Origin: Drosophila persimilis | Lineage: Eukaryota; Arthropoda; Insecta; Diptera; Drosophilidae | DNA: 64,000 nucleotides | Assembly: GCF_003286085.1 (NCBI RefSeq) | Contig: NW_020825415.1 | Location: forward strand, 124,001-188,000 | Direction of reading: 5' to 3' | Shown here: one piece after another, positions 39,186 to 49,304 of the stretch | Numbering within the stretch: the stretch's first letter is position 1 | Layout of the letters: every line of letters begins with the position of its first letter | The notes under the pieces: model-generated | The model's database searches: none | Seen by the model: the letters and a program-made list of their open reading frames with translations, nothing else | What the model was told of the DNA's origin: nothing | Program-made: the position numbers and the translations under genes

Positions 39186-39896
39186 CGCCCAGCAGTCCAT
39201 CCGTTGGCCTGCCATCCTGCTGTAATTCCTATGGCCGCCTGCAGCGAGCGGCCTCTGCTTACTTCTATCTACAGGCAAACAGCACAGATACTGACGGCCT
39301 CCTGGTAAATTCACGGCGAAAGCGGAGGCGAGTAGTCCATCCGGTGGCCAGCTATCCTGTTGCGAATTTTCTGGCTGGTCGCAGCGAGCCGGCTGCAATG
39401 CTCCCTTTTGCACCATAAGGTGCCTCGTCCATTGCCGATGCACATTTCCGCCCCTGGAATCGCCTTTTGACTGGCTCGACAAATCCGCACCGCAGTATAT
39501 CCAGCATCCAACGAAGGCCTGTCCAACAGTTACAAAAGCCACTGGTGAATCTTCTTCTCATTGGCCTAATGCTGGATCCATGGCAGTTGCAGTAGCCTAA
39601 TGACGTCACGTGGCATTTACTCAGACCGCTCCCAGGTCACCTTCTGAAATTTCACCGCCGTTCAGTGTGCCAATGGTGGAAAGGCGCACACCGAAAGACA
39701 CGCCCTCTGGAAGCATATAGGCGAAGCAATTTGCAACAATCGAATACTTACTCACTTACGGTGCAGCTTTATACTTCCTCTGAGACTGCAGCAGGCTGAT
39801 GAAGTCACCGGGTCCTTTATTTTGACACCTGCTCAAGCCAACTTCTACAGACTCAATTCCATCCAGTGAGCTGATGATAGAGGTTCATACCTATAT
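39186..39896 (+). other. 3' region of TART-like copy 1
   Basis: Non-coding or decayed coding sequence related to 60480-61140, with a segment of about 200 bp (39600-39800) absent from copy 2 and with deletions in the duplicated part. Confidence 0.5.
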
Positions 39897-40491
39897 AGTT
39901 AAATATCCGCAACTCGATTTTAAGTTTTTTAACAAAGACTTTTATTTTACAACTTAAATATCTTTATGTCACAAGATTTAAATGAATTCCCCGACTTGAC
40001 TTTCGGTCTGCTTGTCTCAAACGGAACTGATCTCTCTGCTGCTGGCTAGTTTCCATGAGCCCTTCTCTTGGAACTCCCGACTCTGGCTTCGGGCGTTGCT
40101 TTCCTCGGCTGCATCTTCGTGTCGGTGGCGTACGTGCCTGGATCGATATTTGGGGATGCGTCGGCTTTGATGAAAGGCATCCACTGCTGGCGATCGGTGT
40201 TGCATTACATGACGGAGCTAGGAATGTGATACTCCTTGGTTTTATGTCTAGCTTTGATTGGTCCTCATGAGTGGCGTGATTCTAAAGAATCGATTTCTCG
40301 AGAGTGGCGTGATTCTAATGTTGCTGAAACAATGTGGTCCATTGTTTATATTATGGGGGGCCCTAGCTTGGAGTATGGGAAGAAACAGTTATTGATTCTT
40401 GAGTGGGGTCCTGTTACTTGTGTGGATGGGGTGGATGAATTGTACATAAACATAATGTGTATGGGATGTGGGGAATTATGGATATGTCACT
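39897..40491 (-). repeat. 3' LTR of the gypsy-type errantivirus
   Basis: AGTGACATATCC to ATTTAACT on the minus strand. Contains the 17-bp direct repeat GAGTGGCGTGATTCTAA twice (near 40269 and 40301 on the plus strand). Confidence 0.92.
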
Positions 40492-40500
40492 CCCCCAACG
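40492..40500 (-). promoter_or_regulatory. polypurine tract
   Basis: Minus strand CGTTGGGGG abuts the LTR start AGTGACAT. A short tract, as in gypsy relatives. Confidence 0.7.
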
Positions 40501-40518
40501 TTTGTTATTAGCCTGTCC

Positions 40519-41860
40519 CTAGGCGATTACCCTCGGGTATAGTGACGGGGTGTCAAGTGCGGTGGCTGAGGTTGGTTCCTCTTCTGCTTCTATTATAGGG
40601 TTTATACATTTAACCGTGACTCTTTTAGAAGTTTTCGTAAATTTAACAGCTACATAACTTAGTAGTACTAATATAATTATGACAAATGAAATTAGTAGAC
40701 TTATTTGTAATAGGTTACTATATGTGGTGTATTGCATAATTATTTCATTAGTTTGGACATACGACAGTGGTTTTATTTTAGTTATGTTGTTGTTGACATA
40801 AACATTCTGGGCAAAATCTAACATTGTGTTTGATATTGTAAATTCATTTAATTGGATTGAACAGTTGTAGATTTTTATAATGGTATTTCCTTCCGCTATG
40901 ATTTCTTGGTTTACACAATTCTGATTTTGCGTTGTTTTTGGAAGATTCCACGTGATTAGTATATTGGGTTCAATGAAGTTTATTTGAAAGTTTTGAAAAG
41001 TTTTGGAATATGGACATTTAGTGGGAGTTTGCATTAAAATTCCTTTTATACAATTGTCATTGGTTTTCAATCTAGTTTCTTTAACAAATACATCTTCATT
41101 TTTTATGTAGTACTTGTCGTATGTCATATCTGTTAACATGTTATTTAATTCGTCTGGATACGGATTTTAGCCATGTGGAGGTTTTTATATTTAGTATTTT
41201 CTCAGAATTTATTTGTTCCAGGTAGTCTTGTTTTAATAATTTTGGATTAAATATACCGAGCCTAGTTAATTGCATACCTAGTTCTATATCTTCGATATAT
41301 TCTGTGAAATGTTGTAGATTGAATATCAAAATTTCTATTTGTTGATTCCTGTCTTTTTCTTCATTTAGTTTGTTTATAACGTTTATTCCGCTATTAACTG
41401 CATCTATTACCAAATTTAGTTCATTCATTTGAATGCTATGGCTGGCTAAATTTTCTATTTTTTGTTCCAAATCGACTTTATCTTCCTGATCTAGTGTTCC
41501 AAAGAGATATTTGTAGGCTGTTCCTACTATATTGATTAGGCCTCTTTTATTTCTTTTGGTTATTTTTAGCCCGTTCATTTCTCTTTGCAATTTGTCTACT
41601 AGATATTTTATTTGGATTATGTCCTGGAATTTAGTGGCTTGCCTTAACAAATTTTGGTATAGTTCTTCGGTTTTAGTTACATTAACAGTTAGATAATGGT
41701 ATTCGTAATTGATAGGTATGTTGATCGATCCAGTTTTGAATATCATATATCCGTTTTGGGATTTTATAGAATTTATTTCTATGTTTTGGCCCTGTGCCAT
41801 TACGATGGTAATTATGAGGAAGATGAGGATTTTAATTGTGTTGAAGTTCGCCGATTCCAT
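40519..41860 (-). pseudogene. env: env, broken by one frameshift
   Basis: The start at 41860 overlaps the pol end by about 29 nt. The first part has an N-terminal hydrophobic signal (IKILIFLIITIVMA), then a furin-type site RNKR followed by a Gly-rich hydrophobic stretch, typical of the errantiviral Env cleavage and fusion region. It ends at 41141; the frame slips by 1 nt in the preceding 30 bases, and the remaining 206 codons (to 40519) give the Cys-containing ectodomain, a membrane segment near 40620-40690 (LLISFVIIILVLLSYV) and a cytoplasmic tail. Env would be made from a spliced RNA in this group and mediates membrane fusion. The single break would prevent a full-length protein. Confidence 0.88.
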
Positions 41861-44800
41861 TAACTTCCTCGGTTTCTCTGGAATTATTATATTTGCTTCT
41901 ATTAGATTTCTTCTTTTTCTTGAATTTTGATTTATAATGAGTTATTTTCCTACCCCTATTCTTTTCTTCATAATGTTTTTCGTCTACCTGTCTAATTTCA
42001 CCCGTCCTTTTGAAAGGATTTGTTACCTTAGACTTAACTAGAGGTGATAGTTTATAGCGGGTATCTACTTCATACTCTATGCGGTTTTTATTTAATTGAG
42101 TGATTTTATTCACTTTATTTAGTTGTGTGTCATAATCAGGTGAGCCTGCATAAATGAATATATCAGCTGGTGTCCTATTTGTGGTATTATGTTTGGTTTT
42201 ATGATTATAAGTATAAAGAATTAATTCAAACTTCGTGAATCTATCTTCTGTGTTATCCTCGCTAGATATTATTCTTAATTTTTCATTTACTGTTTTATGA
42301 AATCTTTCTACGTCAGATATTCCATTTTTGCTGGAAGTGATCTCTATTTTGACGTTTTCCGCATTCAGCCATGCTTGCAATGCTGTGCACATAAAAGCTG
42401 AATCTTTATCGGCTTTGATTTCAATTGGTTTGCCCATCTCGTTAAAAACTTTCATGATGGCTCTTTTTGCTTCTAACCAGTCACGACTTTTTACTTCTAC
42501 AAGAGTGGCAAACTTCGAGTATACGTCAATACATGATAGGAACTGTTGGTTACCAACCATATAGAAATCCATGACGTATTTCTCTCTGATGTTCAGTATT
42601 TCCGGTGTAGTTTCGAATGCCAACTTCGTATTTCTATGCTCTGTTTTGGCAATATTACAAGTAGGACATTCGTTTATGATGTTTTGGATTAGTTTTTGAT
42701 AATCCGGGTAATAGTATTTTCCCCTAAACCAATTGACGGTTTTCTCTATCCCTGGATGGAGTAAGCCTTTATGATTCTTTAATATGGTTTCTTTAAATTC
42801 AGCGTAATTCTGAATATCTAGGAGTTTCGTGCTTGATTTAATAGCTTTGGTTATATTGTTAGAATTAATGATTTCTAAATAGGCTTTTTGGAATGGAGGA
42901 AAATCTGTTTCGTTATGGAAATATAATGCGCTCTTTTTGGTGCATAGATATTCCTTTATTATATCCTTCGCTAAGGTGTTAGTCATTTCCTTATACGTGA
43001 TCTTGATGATTAGCTTGTGAAAATAACGAATTGTTTCTACTTTATCTTCATTGCCTTTTATTAGCTCAATTTGCCGATTGTAATAGTTAATTGGTCTTTC
43101 CGTGATAGCAATGTGATTTAGATTGTCTTCCTGTGCGCTATGTACAGTTGCACCAACGCTATTGGAAGCTTCTCCCAGGAGATTTTCATTAATCTTTACC
43201 CTTGATAAGGCATCAGCTACATGATTTTCTTTGCCTGGTAGATATTTCATTTTAAAATCAAACTCATTCAGTTTTATTTTCCACCTTTGTAATTTCATAT
43301 TTGGCTCCTTGAGGTTGTTCAACCAAATCAAGGGTTTATGATCGCTTTGTATCTCGAATGTTCTACCGAACAGGTATGAACGGAAATACTTGGTTGCCCA
43401 TACGATCGCTAATAATTCCTTTTCGATGGCTGAATAGTTTATTTCATGTTCATTTAGGGTTCTGCTAGCGTAGCAGATCGGTTTGTGTTCTTGTGACAAA
43501 ACCGCTCCCAATGCTATGTTACTAGCGTCGGTTGTTACCGTGAACATTTTGTCAAAGTCTGGGAACGCAAGGATAGGGTCTGAGGTGATGAGTACTTTTA
43601 GTCTCTCAAATGCCTCGACGTACCTTTCTTCCTTGGGGTCTATGACAGCTCCTTTCTTTAGTTTGAGTGTCATGGGTTTTGCTATGTTTGCAAAATTAGG
43701 AATGAATTTCCTGTAGAACCCGCACAGACCTAAGAATGACTTTATTTGTTTAGTCGTTTCTGGTATTGGAAATTTGACAATGGCAGAGATTTTGCCTGGA
43801 TTTGGTACTATTCCTTCAGTAGTGACTACATGACCTAGGAATTCAGTTTCCTTTTTCATGAATTCACATTTATCCATTTGTAGCTTCAAGTTGGCGTCTC
43901 TCAACTTTCCAAATACTCTCCTTAGTGACAACAAGTGTTCTTCCAATGAAGTGGAAAATATAATGATGTCATCTAAGTATACAAAGCAATCTTTGAAGAT
44001 TAACTCTTCTAGCAGATTGTTCATACATCTTTGGAAGGTAGCTGGGGCAGTGGTTAGCCCAAAGGGCATACGAGTGAACTCGTAATGTCCATGCTTAGTG
44101 GAGAACGCAGTTTTGGGGATTGAGCTAGGTTCCATGGGTATTTGATGGAAACCTTTTGCTAAATCGATTGTCGTAAAATACTGACATTTACCTAGTTTGT
44201 CTAGGATTTCATCCATTCTTGGAGTTGGGAATTTGTCCTTAACTGTTATTTCATTTAGACTTCTATAGTCTACTACCATTCGATATTTTTGCTTTCCTGA
44301 AGCATCTATCTTCTTCGGAATCATAGATATGGGCGAGCAGTAAGGAGAATTCGACTTTCGAATTATTCCCTGCCTGATCATATCTTTGATTTGCTGGTTT
44401 ACCTCCTGATCATGTATCTGGGCATATTTGTATGGTCGTCTGTAGACCGGGTCTTCATGTTGAGTTTTGATCTCGTGCTTGATTGTACTTGTGAAAGTCA
44501 AATTGTCACCTTCTCTGTACTGCACATCCTTAAACTCATATAAGACCTTCTTTAACTCTTCCCTCTCTTCGTCGTTTAAGTGTTCCAATCTTAATTGATT
44601 ACATTCCCTTAATTCACTGTCTAGAGCGGAAGCGAAGTATTGATCTCCCTCTGGAGATGGGTCAAGGCACTTAGGTGCGATCTTCTCTTCTTTTGTAGAG
44701 GGATCAGTGCACTTCTGTGCGGTCTTGCCGGCTTCAATAGCTTCTCCACTCTGAATGATTGGGTACGACCTAGCTGCTAGTGTTACAGTGTCATTTCTGT

Positions 44801-45098
44801 AATCGATGACGGCTTTACTTGCCATCAAGTATTCTCTTCCTAATAAAATATCATAATTTTCGGAAAAGTTATGTATGTAGAACTTTTGTTCGGACGGACA
44901 TGTTTTGTTCGCATTCCTCATTATACTCTTAGTTAAACGGACAGGTCCATTGATGGTATGGACCGTAAGGTTATCGTCTTTTATCTCGGAATCTGTGTAA
45001 TTTTCTTTCATGATGTTGATCGATGATCCCGAGTCAGCGATACACCTTAATATTCTTTTATTAATGGTAATGTTTATATAGGGTCCTCCTCGGTTTCT
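41832..45098 (-). CDS. pol: pol (protease, RT, RNase H, integrase)
   Basis: An uninterrupted frame. It overlaps the gag end in the -1 frame (gag stop at 45074), and the coding sequence for the protease active site CIADSGSS lies upstream of the first ATG at 45011, so translation must come from a -1 frameshift. Protease also shows ILLGREYL. RT: IIRKSNSPYCSPISMIPKK, MVVDYRSLNE, FTTIDLAKGFHQI, RMPFGLTTAPATFQR, YLDD. RNase H: FTVTTDASNIALGAVL, SAIEKELLAIVWA, IQSDHKPLIWL, HVADALSR. Integrase: HKGLLHPGIEKT..CPTC zinc motif, MDFYMVG, ADKDSAF and SDVERFHK. The enzyme set needed for transposition appears intact. Confidence 0.92.
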   Translation of the reverse strand, partial: RNRGGPYINITINKRILRCIADSGSSINIMKENYTDSEIKDDNLTVHTINGPVRLTKSIMRNANKTCPSEQKFYIHNFSENYDILLGREYLMASKAVIDYRNDTVTLAARSYPIIQSGEAIEAGKTAQKCTDPSTKEEKIAPKCLDPSPEGDQYFASALDSELRECNQLRLEHLNDEEREELKKVLYEFKDVQYREGDNLTFTSTIKHEIKTQHEDPVYRRPYKYAQIHDQEVNQQIKDMIRQGIIRKSNSPYCSPISMIPKKIDASGKQKYRMVVDYRSLNEITVKDKFPTPRMDEILDKLGKCQYFTTIDLAKGFHQIPMEPSSIPKTAFSTKHGHYEFTRMPFGLTTAPATFQRCMNNLLEELIFKDCFVYLDDIIIFSTSLEEHLLSLRRVFGKLRDANLKLQMDKCEFMKKETEFLGHVVTTEGIVPNPGKISAIVKFPIPETTKQIKSFLGLCGFYRKFIPNFANIAKPMTLKLKKGAVIDPKEERYVEAFERLKVLITSDPILAFPDFDKMFTVTTDASNIALGAVLSQEHKPICYASRTLNEHEINYSAIEKELLAIVWATKYFRSYLFGRTFEIQSDHKPLIWLNNLKEPNMKLQRWKIKLNEFDFKMKYLPGKENHVADALSRVKINENLLGEASNSVGATVHSAQEDNLNHIAITERPINYYNRQIELIKGNEDKVETIRYFHKLIIKITYKEMTNTLAKDIIKEYLCTKKSALYFHNETDFPPFQKAYLEIINSNNITKAIKSSTKLLDIQNYAEFKETILKNHKGLLHPGIEKTVNWFRGKYYYPDYQKLIQNIINECPTCNIAKTEHRNTKLAFETTPEILNIREKYVMDFYMVGNQQFLSCIDVYSKFATLVEVKSRDWLEAKRAIMKVFNEMGKPIEIKADKDSAFMCTALQAWLNAENVKIEITSSKNGISDVERFHKTVNEKLRIISSEDNTEDRFTKFELILYTYNHKTKHNTTNRTPADIFIYAGSPDYDTQLNKVNKITQLNKNRIEYEVDTRYKLSPLVKSKVTNPFKRTGEIRQVDEKHYEEKNRGRKITHYKSKFKKKKKSNRSKYNNSRETEEVNGIGELQHN

Positions 45099-46030
45099 TC
45101 CGAGGCGGCTTGATGAAAATTTACGTCCATCTTCGTTTGGCCACTCTGGCTCTCCCTCCCTCTTTTAGTAGGTTGGTTGGGTCCACTCCCACTAGCTTGG
45201 TTTTGAGATATTTGCTGATTGAATGGATTCTGAGCCCTACCTTGATTCAAGGAATTTTTGAACTCATTGTATAATCCAGGATTTTGGGAATTTTGATTTT
45301 GATTTGTTCGATTAGTCTGACCTGTTCCAGATGAACTCTGAGTTTGATTGTGATAGTTAGTAGTATTATAATTTGGATAATAGTTTCCAACATTCTTTCG
45401 ATTTGATTGAGACGATTTCGATTGATCTTTATTTGTACCTGAATCTGTTGTACTAGCTTCGTACAATCCTTCTTCTTGTGCTGCCTTCTTAAGATTAGAC
45501 AATGTGGTAATATCTTTTCTTGCTAAGGTCATGAACATTCTGTCAGGAAGTTTTCGAGTAATGACATCTTTAATTGTGTTGTTCAAAGCGTTTTTATAAA
45601 TGACATTATTTTCTGGTATGTTTTCTAAGTTTAGCTTATTGTTTATTAATAATGCTTTTATCTCTAATTCTTCTATAAACTTACGAAGACTGCCGTTGAA
45701 TCTGGTGGTGTATAATTGTCGTAAGAGTTCTTCATATGGTGTGTGATTTTTGAACTCGTTGATCAGCGCCGTCTTCAGTTCGAGCCACGTGTTGGGTTGT
45801 ATCATTTGCGATATGCGTTGTGCCTCTCCTGACAGTTGGATCTCGGTCGCTCCAAATAGGATCCTTTGTTGGCGAAGATCTTCAGTTGGATATAATCCGC
45901 ATACATATTCGATTCGTTTGATAAATGAGCTTAGCTGTCCAGATGAACCCTCATAGGCAGGTATTTGTCGGATCGACAGCAGTGCCTGGTTCAAGTGGAT
46001 TTCGCTCAATGATAGTGGTGGTAACGCCAT
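45074..46030 (-). CDS. gag: gag of the gypsy-type errantivirus
   Basis: 318 codons from ATG at 46030, no lesion. The capsid part includes IRQIPAYEGSSGQLSSFIKRIEYVCGLYP and LLRQLYTTRFNGSLRKFIEELE. The C-terminal third is Asn/Gln/Ser-rich (YYPNYNTTNYHNQTQ, NPFNQQISQNQ) with few basic residues and no CCHC knuckle, as in gypsy Gag. The last codons overlap pol, and the sequence AGGAGGACCC there is a plausible slip region for the -1 shift. Confidence 0.9.
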   Translation of the reverse strand: MALPPLSLSEIHLNQALLSIRQIPAYEGSSGQLSSFIKRIEYVCGLYPTEDLRQQRILFGATEIQLSGEAQRISQMIQPNTWLELKTALINEFKNHTPYEELLRQLYTTRFNGSLRKFIEELEIKALLINNKLNLENIPENNVIYKNALNNTIKDVITRKLPDRMFMTLARKDITTLSNLKKAAQEEGLYEASTTDSGTNKDQSKSSQSNRKNVGNYYPNYNTTNYHNQTQSSSGTGQTNRTNQNQNSQNPGLYNEFKNSLNQGRAQNPFNQQISQNQASGSGPNQPTKRGRESQSGQTKMDVNFHQAASEETEEDPI

Positions 46031-46317
46031 GTTGTTGGTGTTGATTGGGTTTTGTTTTGTTGTAGTTTTTAACTTTATTTTGGTTCACTTGTAAGTTTTT
46101 TTGATTTTGTATTAAGTGTTTCACTGTCCTTGGTGATTCACTATCTCCGCTTACTTCAGTTCACTTAAATTAGTTTTGCAAATCGTATGTGCTTGCAGCA
46201 CATAGGTTCTTTGGCGGATTTCACAATTTTATTAACAATTCCGGGATTACGTGATCACAGTAATTATAAATTACACAAGCTGACCATTACCGAAATATAG
46301 GTGTTAATTTTAAACGA
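46031..46317 (-). other. leader between PBS and gag
   Basis: About 290 bp, AT-rich, no ORF of note. Confidence 0.5.
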
Positions 46318-46335
46318 AATCCTACCGGCTGCGCC
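46318..46335 (-). promoter_or_regulatory. primer-binding site
   Basis: Minus strand GGCGCAGCCGGTAGGATT follows the LTR end ATTTAACT; with the last T it reads TGGCGCAGCCGG. Confidence 0.7.
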
Positions 46336-46930
46336 AGTTAAATATCCGCAACTCGATTTTAAGTTTTTTAACAAAGACTTTTATTTTACAACTTAAATAT
46401 CTTTATGTCACAAGATTTAAATGAATTCCCCGACTTGACTTTCGGTCTGCTTGTCTCAAACGGAACTGATCTCTCTGCTGCTGGCTAGTTTCCATGAGCC
46501 CTTCTCTTGGAACTCCCGACTCTGGCTTCGGGCGTTGCTTTCCTCGGCTGCATCTTCGTGTCGGTGGCGTACGTGCCTGGATCGATATTTGGGGATGCGT
46601 CGGCTTTGATGAAAGGCATCCACTGCTGGCGATCGGTGTTGCATTACATGACGGAGCTAGGAATGTGATACTCCTTGGTTTTATGTCTAGCTTTGATTGG
46701 TCCTCATGAGTGGCGTGATTCTAAAGAATCGATTTCTCGAGAGTGGCGTGATTCTAATGTTGCTGAAACAATGTGGTCCATTGTTTATATTATGGGGGGC
46801 CCTAGCTTGGAGTATGGGAAGAAACAGTTATTGATTCTTGAGTGGGGTCCTGTTACTTGTGTGGATGGGGTGGATGAATTGTACATAAACATAATGTGTA
46901 TGGGATGTGGGGAATTATGGATATGTCACT
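46336..46930 (-). repeat. 5' LTR of the gypsy-type errantivirus
   Basis: 595 bp, identical by eye to 39897-40491. ATAT follows at 46931-46934. Confidence 0.92.
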
Positions 46931-46935
46931 ATATA

Positions 46936-47224
46936 TGTAAAGGACAGTGTATCAAGCAGTTAACACTATTCCATCAAAATTAACATTTGAACTTAAGATA
47001 CCATCGATAAGACCTAACCGATATAACCAGACTTAACCGATGTTTAAAAGACCTAACCGATAAGGGGTTATCGATATGGGAGTCGGTTGTTGGAAGTAGA
47101 AGCAGAAAATTGAACAATAAATCGGAAGAACAGAATCATTAATTGCACATCTTAAATCAAACACTTTGTACTCTTTTTCGATCAAAACATTATTAATAAA
47201 CGATACTTTAATATTAATCTTACA
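46936..47224 (+). repeat. 5' LTR of element D
   Basis: Contains repeats of the motif GACCTAACCGAT (about 47009-47060). AATAAA occurs at 47194. The end resembles that of element E's LTR. Confidence 0.75.
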
Positions 47225-47601
47225 TTTGGGGGCTCGTCCGCGTCGAATAAAGAGCTCAGAGTGTGTGAAAAAGAAAAACAGAAGAAAGCAGAAGCTGATG
47301 CAAGTTGTTGTTTGTAGCTACATAAAGTTGTAAAGTTGTTGTTGGTGGCTATAAACATTAAGTTGAACAATCAAAATTCTGTGAGCATAACAGTAGACGA
47401 TTTTAATAAAAGATCAGTCGTTTAATTCGGTTGGAAAATTGTGAAATTCATTGTCGCGCCGCAGCGTCGCCTTGTCCGTGCGCAGTACATACATATAAGC
47501 AGAGAAAACACGCACAGACACGTTGTGTGTGATACACCCTTATAAACAGAAAAGACAAGCACTCGTCGGGTACACAGACACAAGTCGAAAAGAGCCGCAA
47601 A
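47225..47601 (+). other. PBS and leader of element D
   Basis: TTTGGGGGCTCG right after the LTR is the probable PBS (tRNA-Leu class in micropia-like elements, from memory). The rest is leader without a clear gene. Confidence 0.55.
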
Positions 47602-49304
47602 ATGATGCAAACACCGCCGCCGTTGCACTGGAAAGAGAGAGAGAAGGAAGAAGCTGTACCAGGAACGTCGCGCCCGAGTGCAAACGAGATGGAAGATTTA
47701 GAAAATGCGGAAAACAATACTGATGACAAGATTGATCAAATGATAAAGTTGCTAAGTTTGAAAGTGCTTTGCGATGAGCAACGAGAAATGAAGATCGCTG
47801 CAGATAATTTTACAAAAGTTTTACAAATCGGTTCCCATAGAAAAATGGTTTGAGATTTTTGAAAAAAATGCCGACGCATATGAGCTTACTGAAAAGCAAA
47901 AGTATGTGCAGGCCAGAGGAAAAATGACCGGTGCAGCTAAGCTTTTCCTTGAAGCAGAATGCGTGTGCACCTATGAGGAACTCAAGAACGTATTATTTGA
48001 TGAATTCACATGTAGCTATATCAGTGCAGATATTCATAAGCTGCTGCAAGAAAGAAAGAGGAAGAGTAGTGAGTCGATGCACGAGTACTTGCTGCAGATG
48101 AGAAAAATAGCAGCAGTCGGACATGTTGAAGACGCGGCTGTTATAAGCCATATTGTGAACGGTCTGGACATAAGAAAAGAGTATAAGTATGCCATGTATC
48201 GCTGTAAGACCTTCAGGGCCTTGAAAGAAGAGTTAGATATCTATGATCGTTTGAACATATCGGAGAAGAAGGGCAATAACGAACAGCATAAAACGAGTTT
48301 CAAGCAGCAAAGTGGGCAAAGCGGTAAAAAAGAATATTGCTATAACTGTGGATCAAGAGAACACAAACGCAAAGACTGCAAAGCCGAAACGAAGTGTTTT
48401 AAGTGCAATCAGAATGGTCACATTTCGCGTAACTGTCCTTATGAAGCTGATAAAGTTGATAAAGTTCGCGTCATTTTGGATCGCAGTCGCATGAAAAAAA
48501 TTCAAATAAACGGCATTGTAGTTGACTGTCTTGTGGATACAGGGTCAGATGTAACTATAATCAAAGAGAGTATGTTGAAGACCATGAAAAACGTTAAACT
48601 TTTGAAGTGCACAACTGTGTTGCGCGGTCTGGGTCAGATATCAACAAAGCCTGTTGGATACTTTAATGCAGAAGTTACGGTGGATAAGTTGCAGACCACA
48701 CAGAAGTTTTTAGTAGTCCCCAGTAGCCAGATTGATTTCGACGCACTTTTGGGGCATGATTTCATTAAAAAGTTCCGTTTCGTCGCTGATATGCAAGGAT
48801 ACACGTTCTTGAAGCATGACGCAGATCCTGTGCCAACAGATGAGCATGCTCTTATATATAATGTAACTGAAGAGTCATCCTTTGTAGCTCCACCGCAATA
48901 TCGAAAAGACGTTGAACAGATGATAAGAAACAGTTACCAAATGCCCACAGAAGTTGCAAAGCAGTCTCCAATTCAACTGAAGATAGTTCCCGACGGAGTA
49001 ATCAAGCCGTTTCATCACTCACCGAGTCGTTTATCGACAGACGAAGCCAGTGCCGTAAAGAAGCAAGTCGAAGAATGGATCGAGCAAGGAATCGTGCGCA
49101 AGTCGTCTTCAAATGTAGCGAGCAGAGTTGTCGTCGTGAAGAAAAAAGATGGTACACTTAGAGTTTGCGTAGACTAGAGGAAGTTAAACAGCATGGTATT
49201 GCTGGACTGCTTCCCAGTCCCGATCATGGAGGAAGTCTTGGAAAAGCTGCAGTCGGCTAAGGGGCTTACCATAATGGACCTTGAAAACGGATTTTTCCAT
49301 GTGA
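47602..49304 (+). pseudogene. gag-protease-RT start of element D
   Basis: The Gag N-terminus (MEDLENAENNTDDKIDQ) is in one frame to about 47830, then shifts. The second frame, to 49177, holds the Gag capsid part (VQARGKMTGAAKLFLEAE, HEYLLQMRKIAAVG), two knuckles (CYNCGSREHKRKDC, CFKCNQNGHISRNC), protease (LVDTGSDVTII, DALLGHDFI) and RT entry (GIVRKSSSNVASRVVVVKKKDG). A TAG at 49175 interrupts the motif VCVD(Y)R; RT continues to MDLENGFFHV and stops at the junction at 49304. Compared with element E, the organisation is the same and the identity moderate, so the two are related but separate families. Confidence 0.8.

Larger units (their letters stand above)
38270..39896 (+). mobile_element. jockey-clade (TART-like) LINE 3' end, copy 1
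   Basis: The RT thumb, a Gln/Glu-rich C-terminal extension and a 3' region shared with 59815-61140. It is cut at 39896 by a gypsy-type errantivirus (TSD ATAT); five bases beyond that, another LTR element starts. The first 90 bp before 38270 match neither copy 2 nor the Tc1 remnant clearly. Confidence 0.65.
39897..46930 (-). mobile_element. gypsy-type errantivirus, nearly complete, minus strand
   Basis: Two 595-bp LTRs (39897-40491, 46336-46930) appear identical and are flanked by ATAT (39893-39896, 46931-46934). The minus-strand order is PBS, gag, pol, env, polypurine tract. Only one clear lesion (in env) is seen, so this is the most complete endogenous-retrovirus-like element in the window and a recent insertion. 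Confidence 0.92.
46936..49304 (+). mobile_element. mdg3/micropia-like element D, 5' part
   Basis: A 289-bp LTR (46936-47224) begins TGTAAAGGACAG and ends AATCTTACA. A PBS-like TTTGGGGGCTCG follows, the same as in element E (53784). Gag, protease and the first part of RT follow. The element ends abruptly at about 49304 against errantivirus B sequence, without 3' LTR. Confidence 0.8.

Noticed and set aside
40055-40511. Plus-strand ORFs repeated at 46494-46983
   Set aside because: They lie within the two copies of an LTR and have no coding features.
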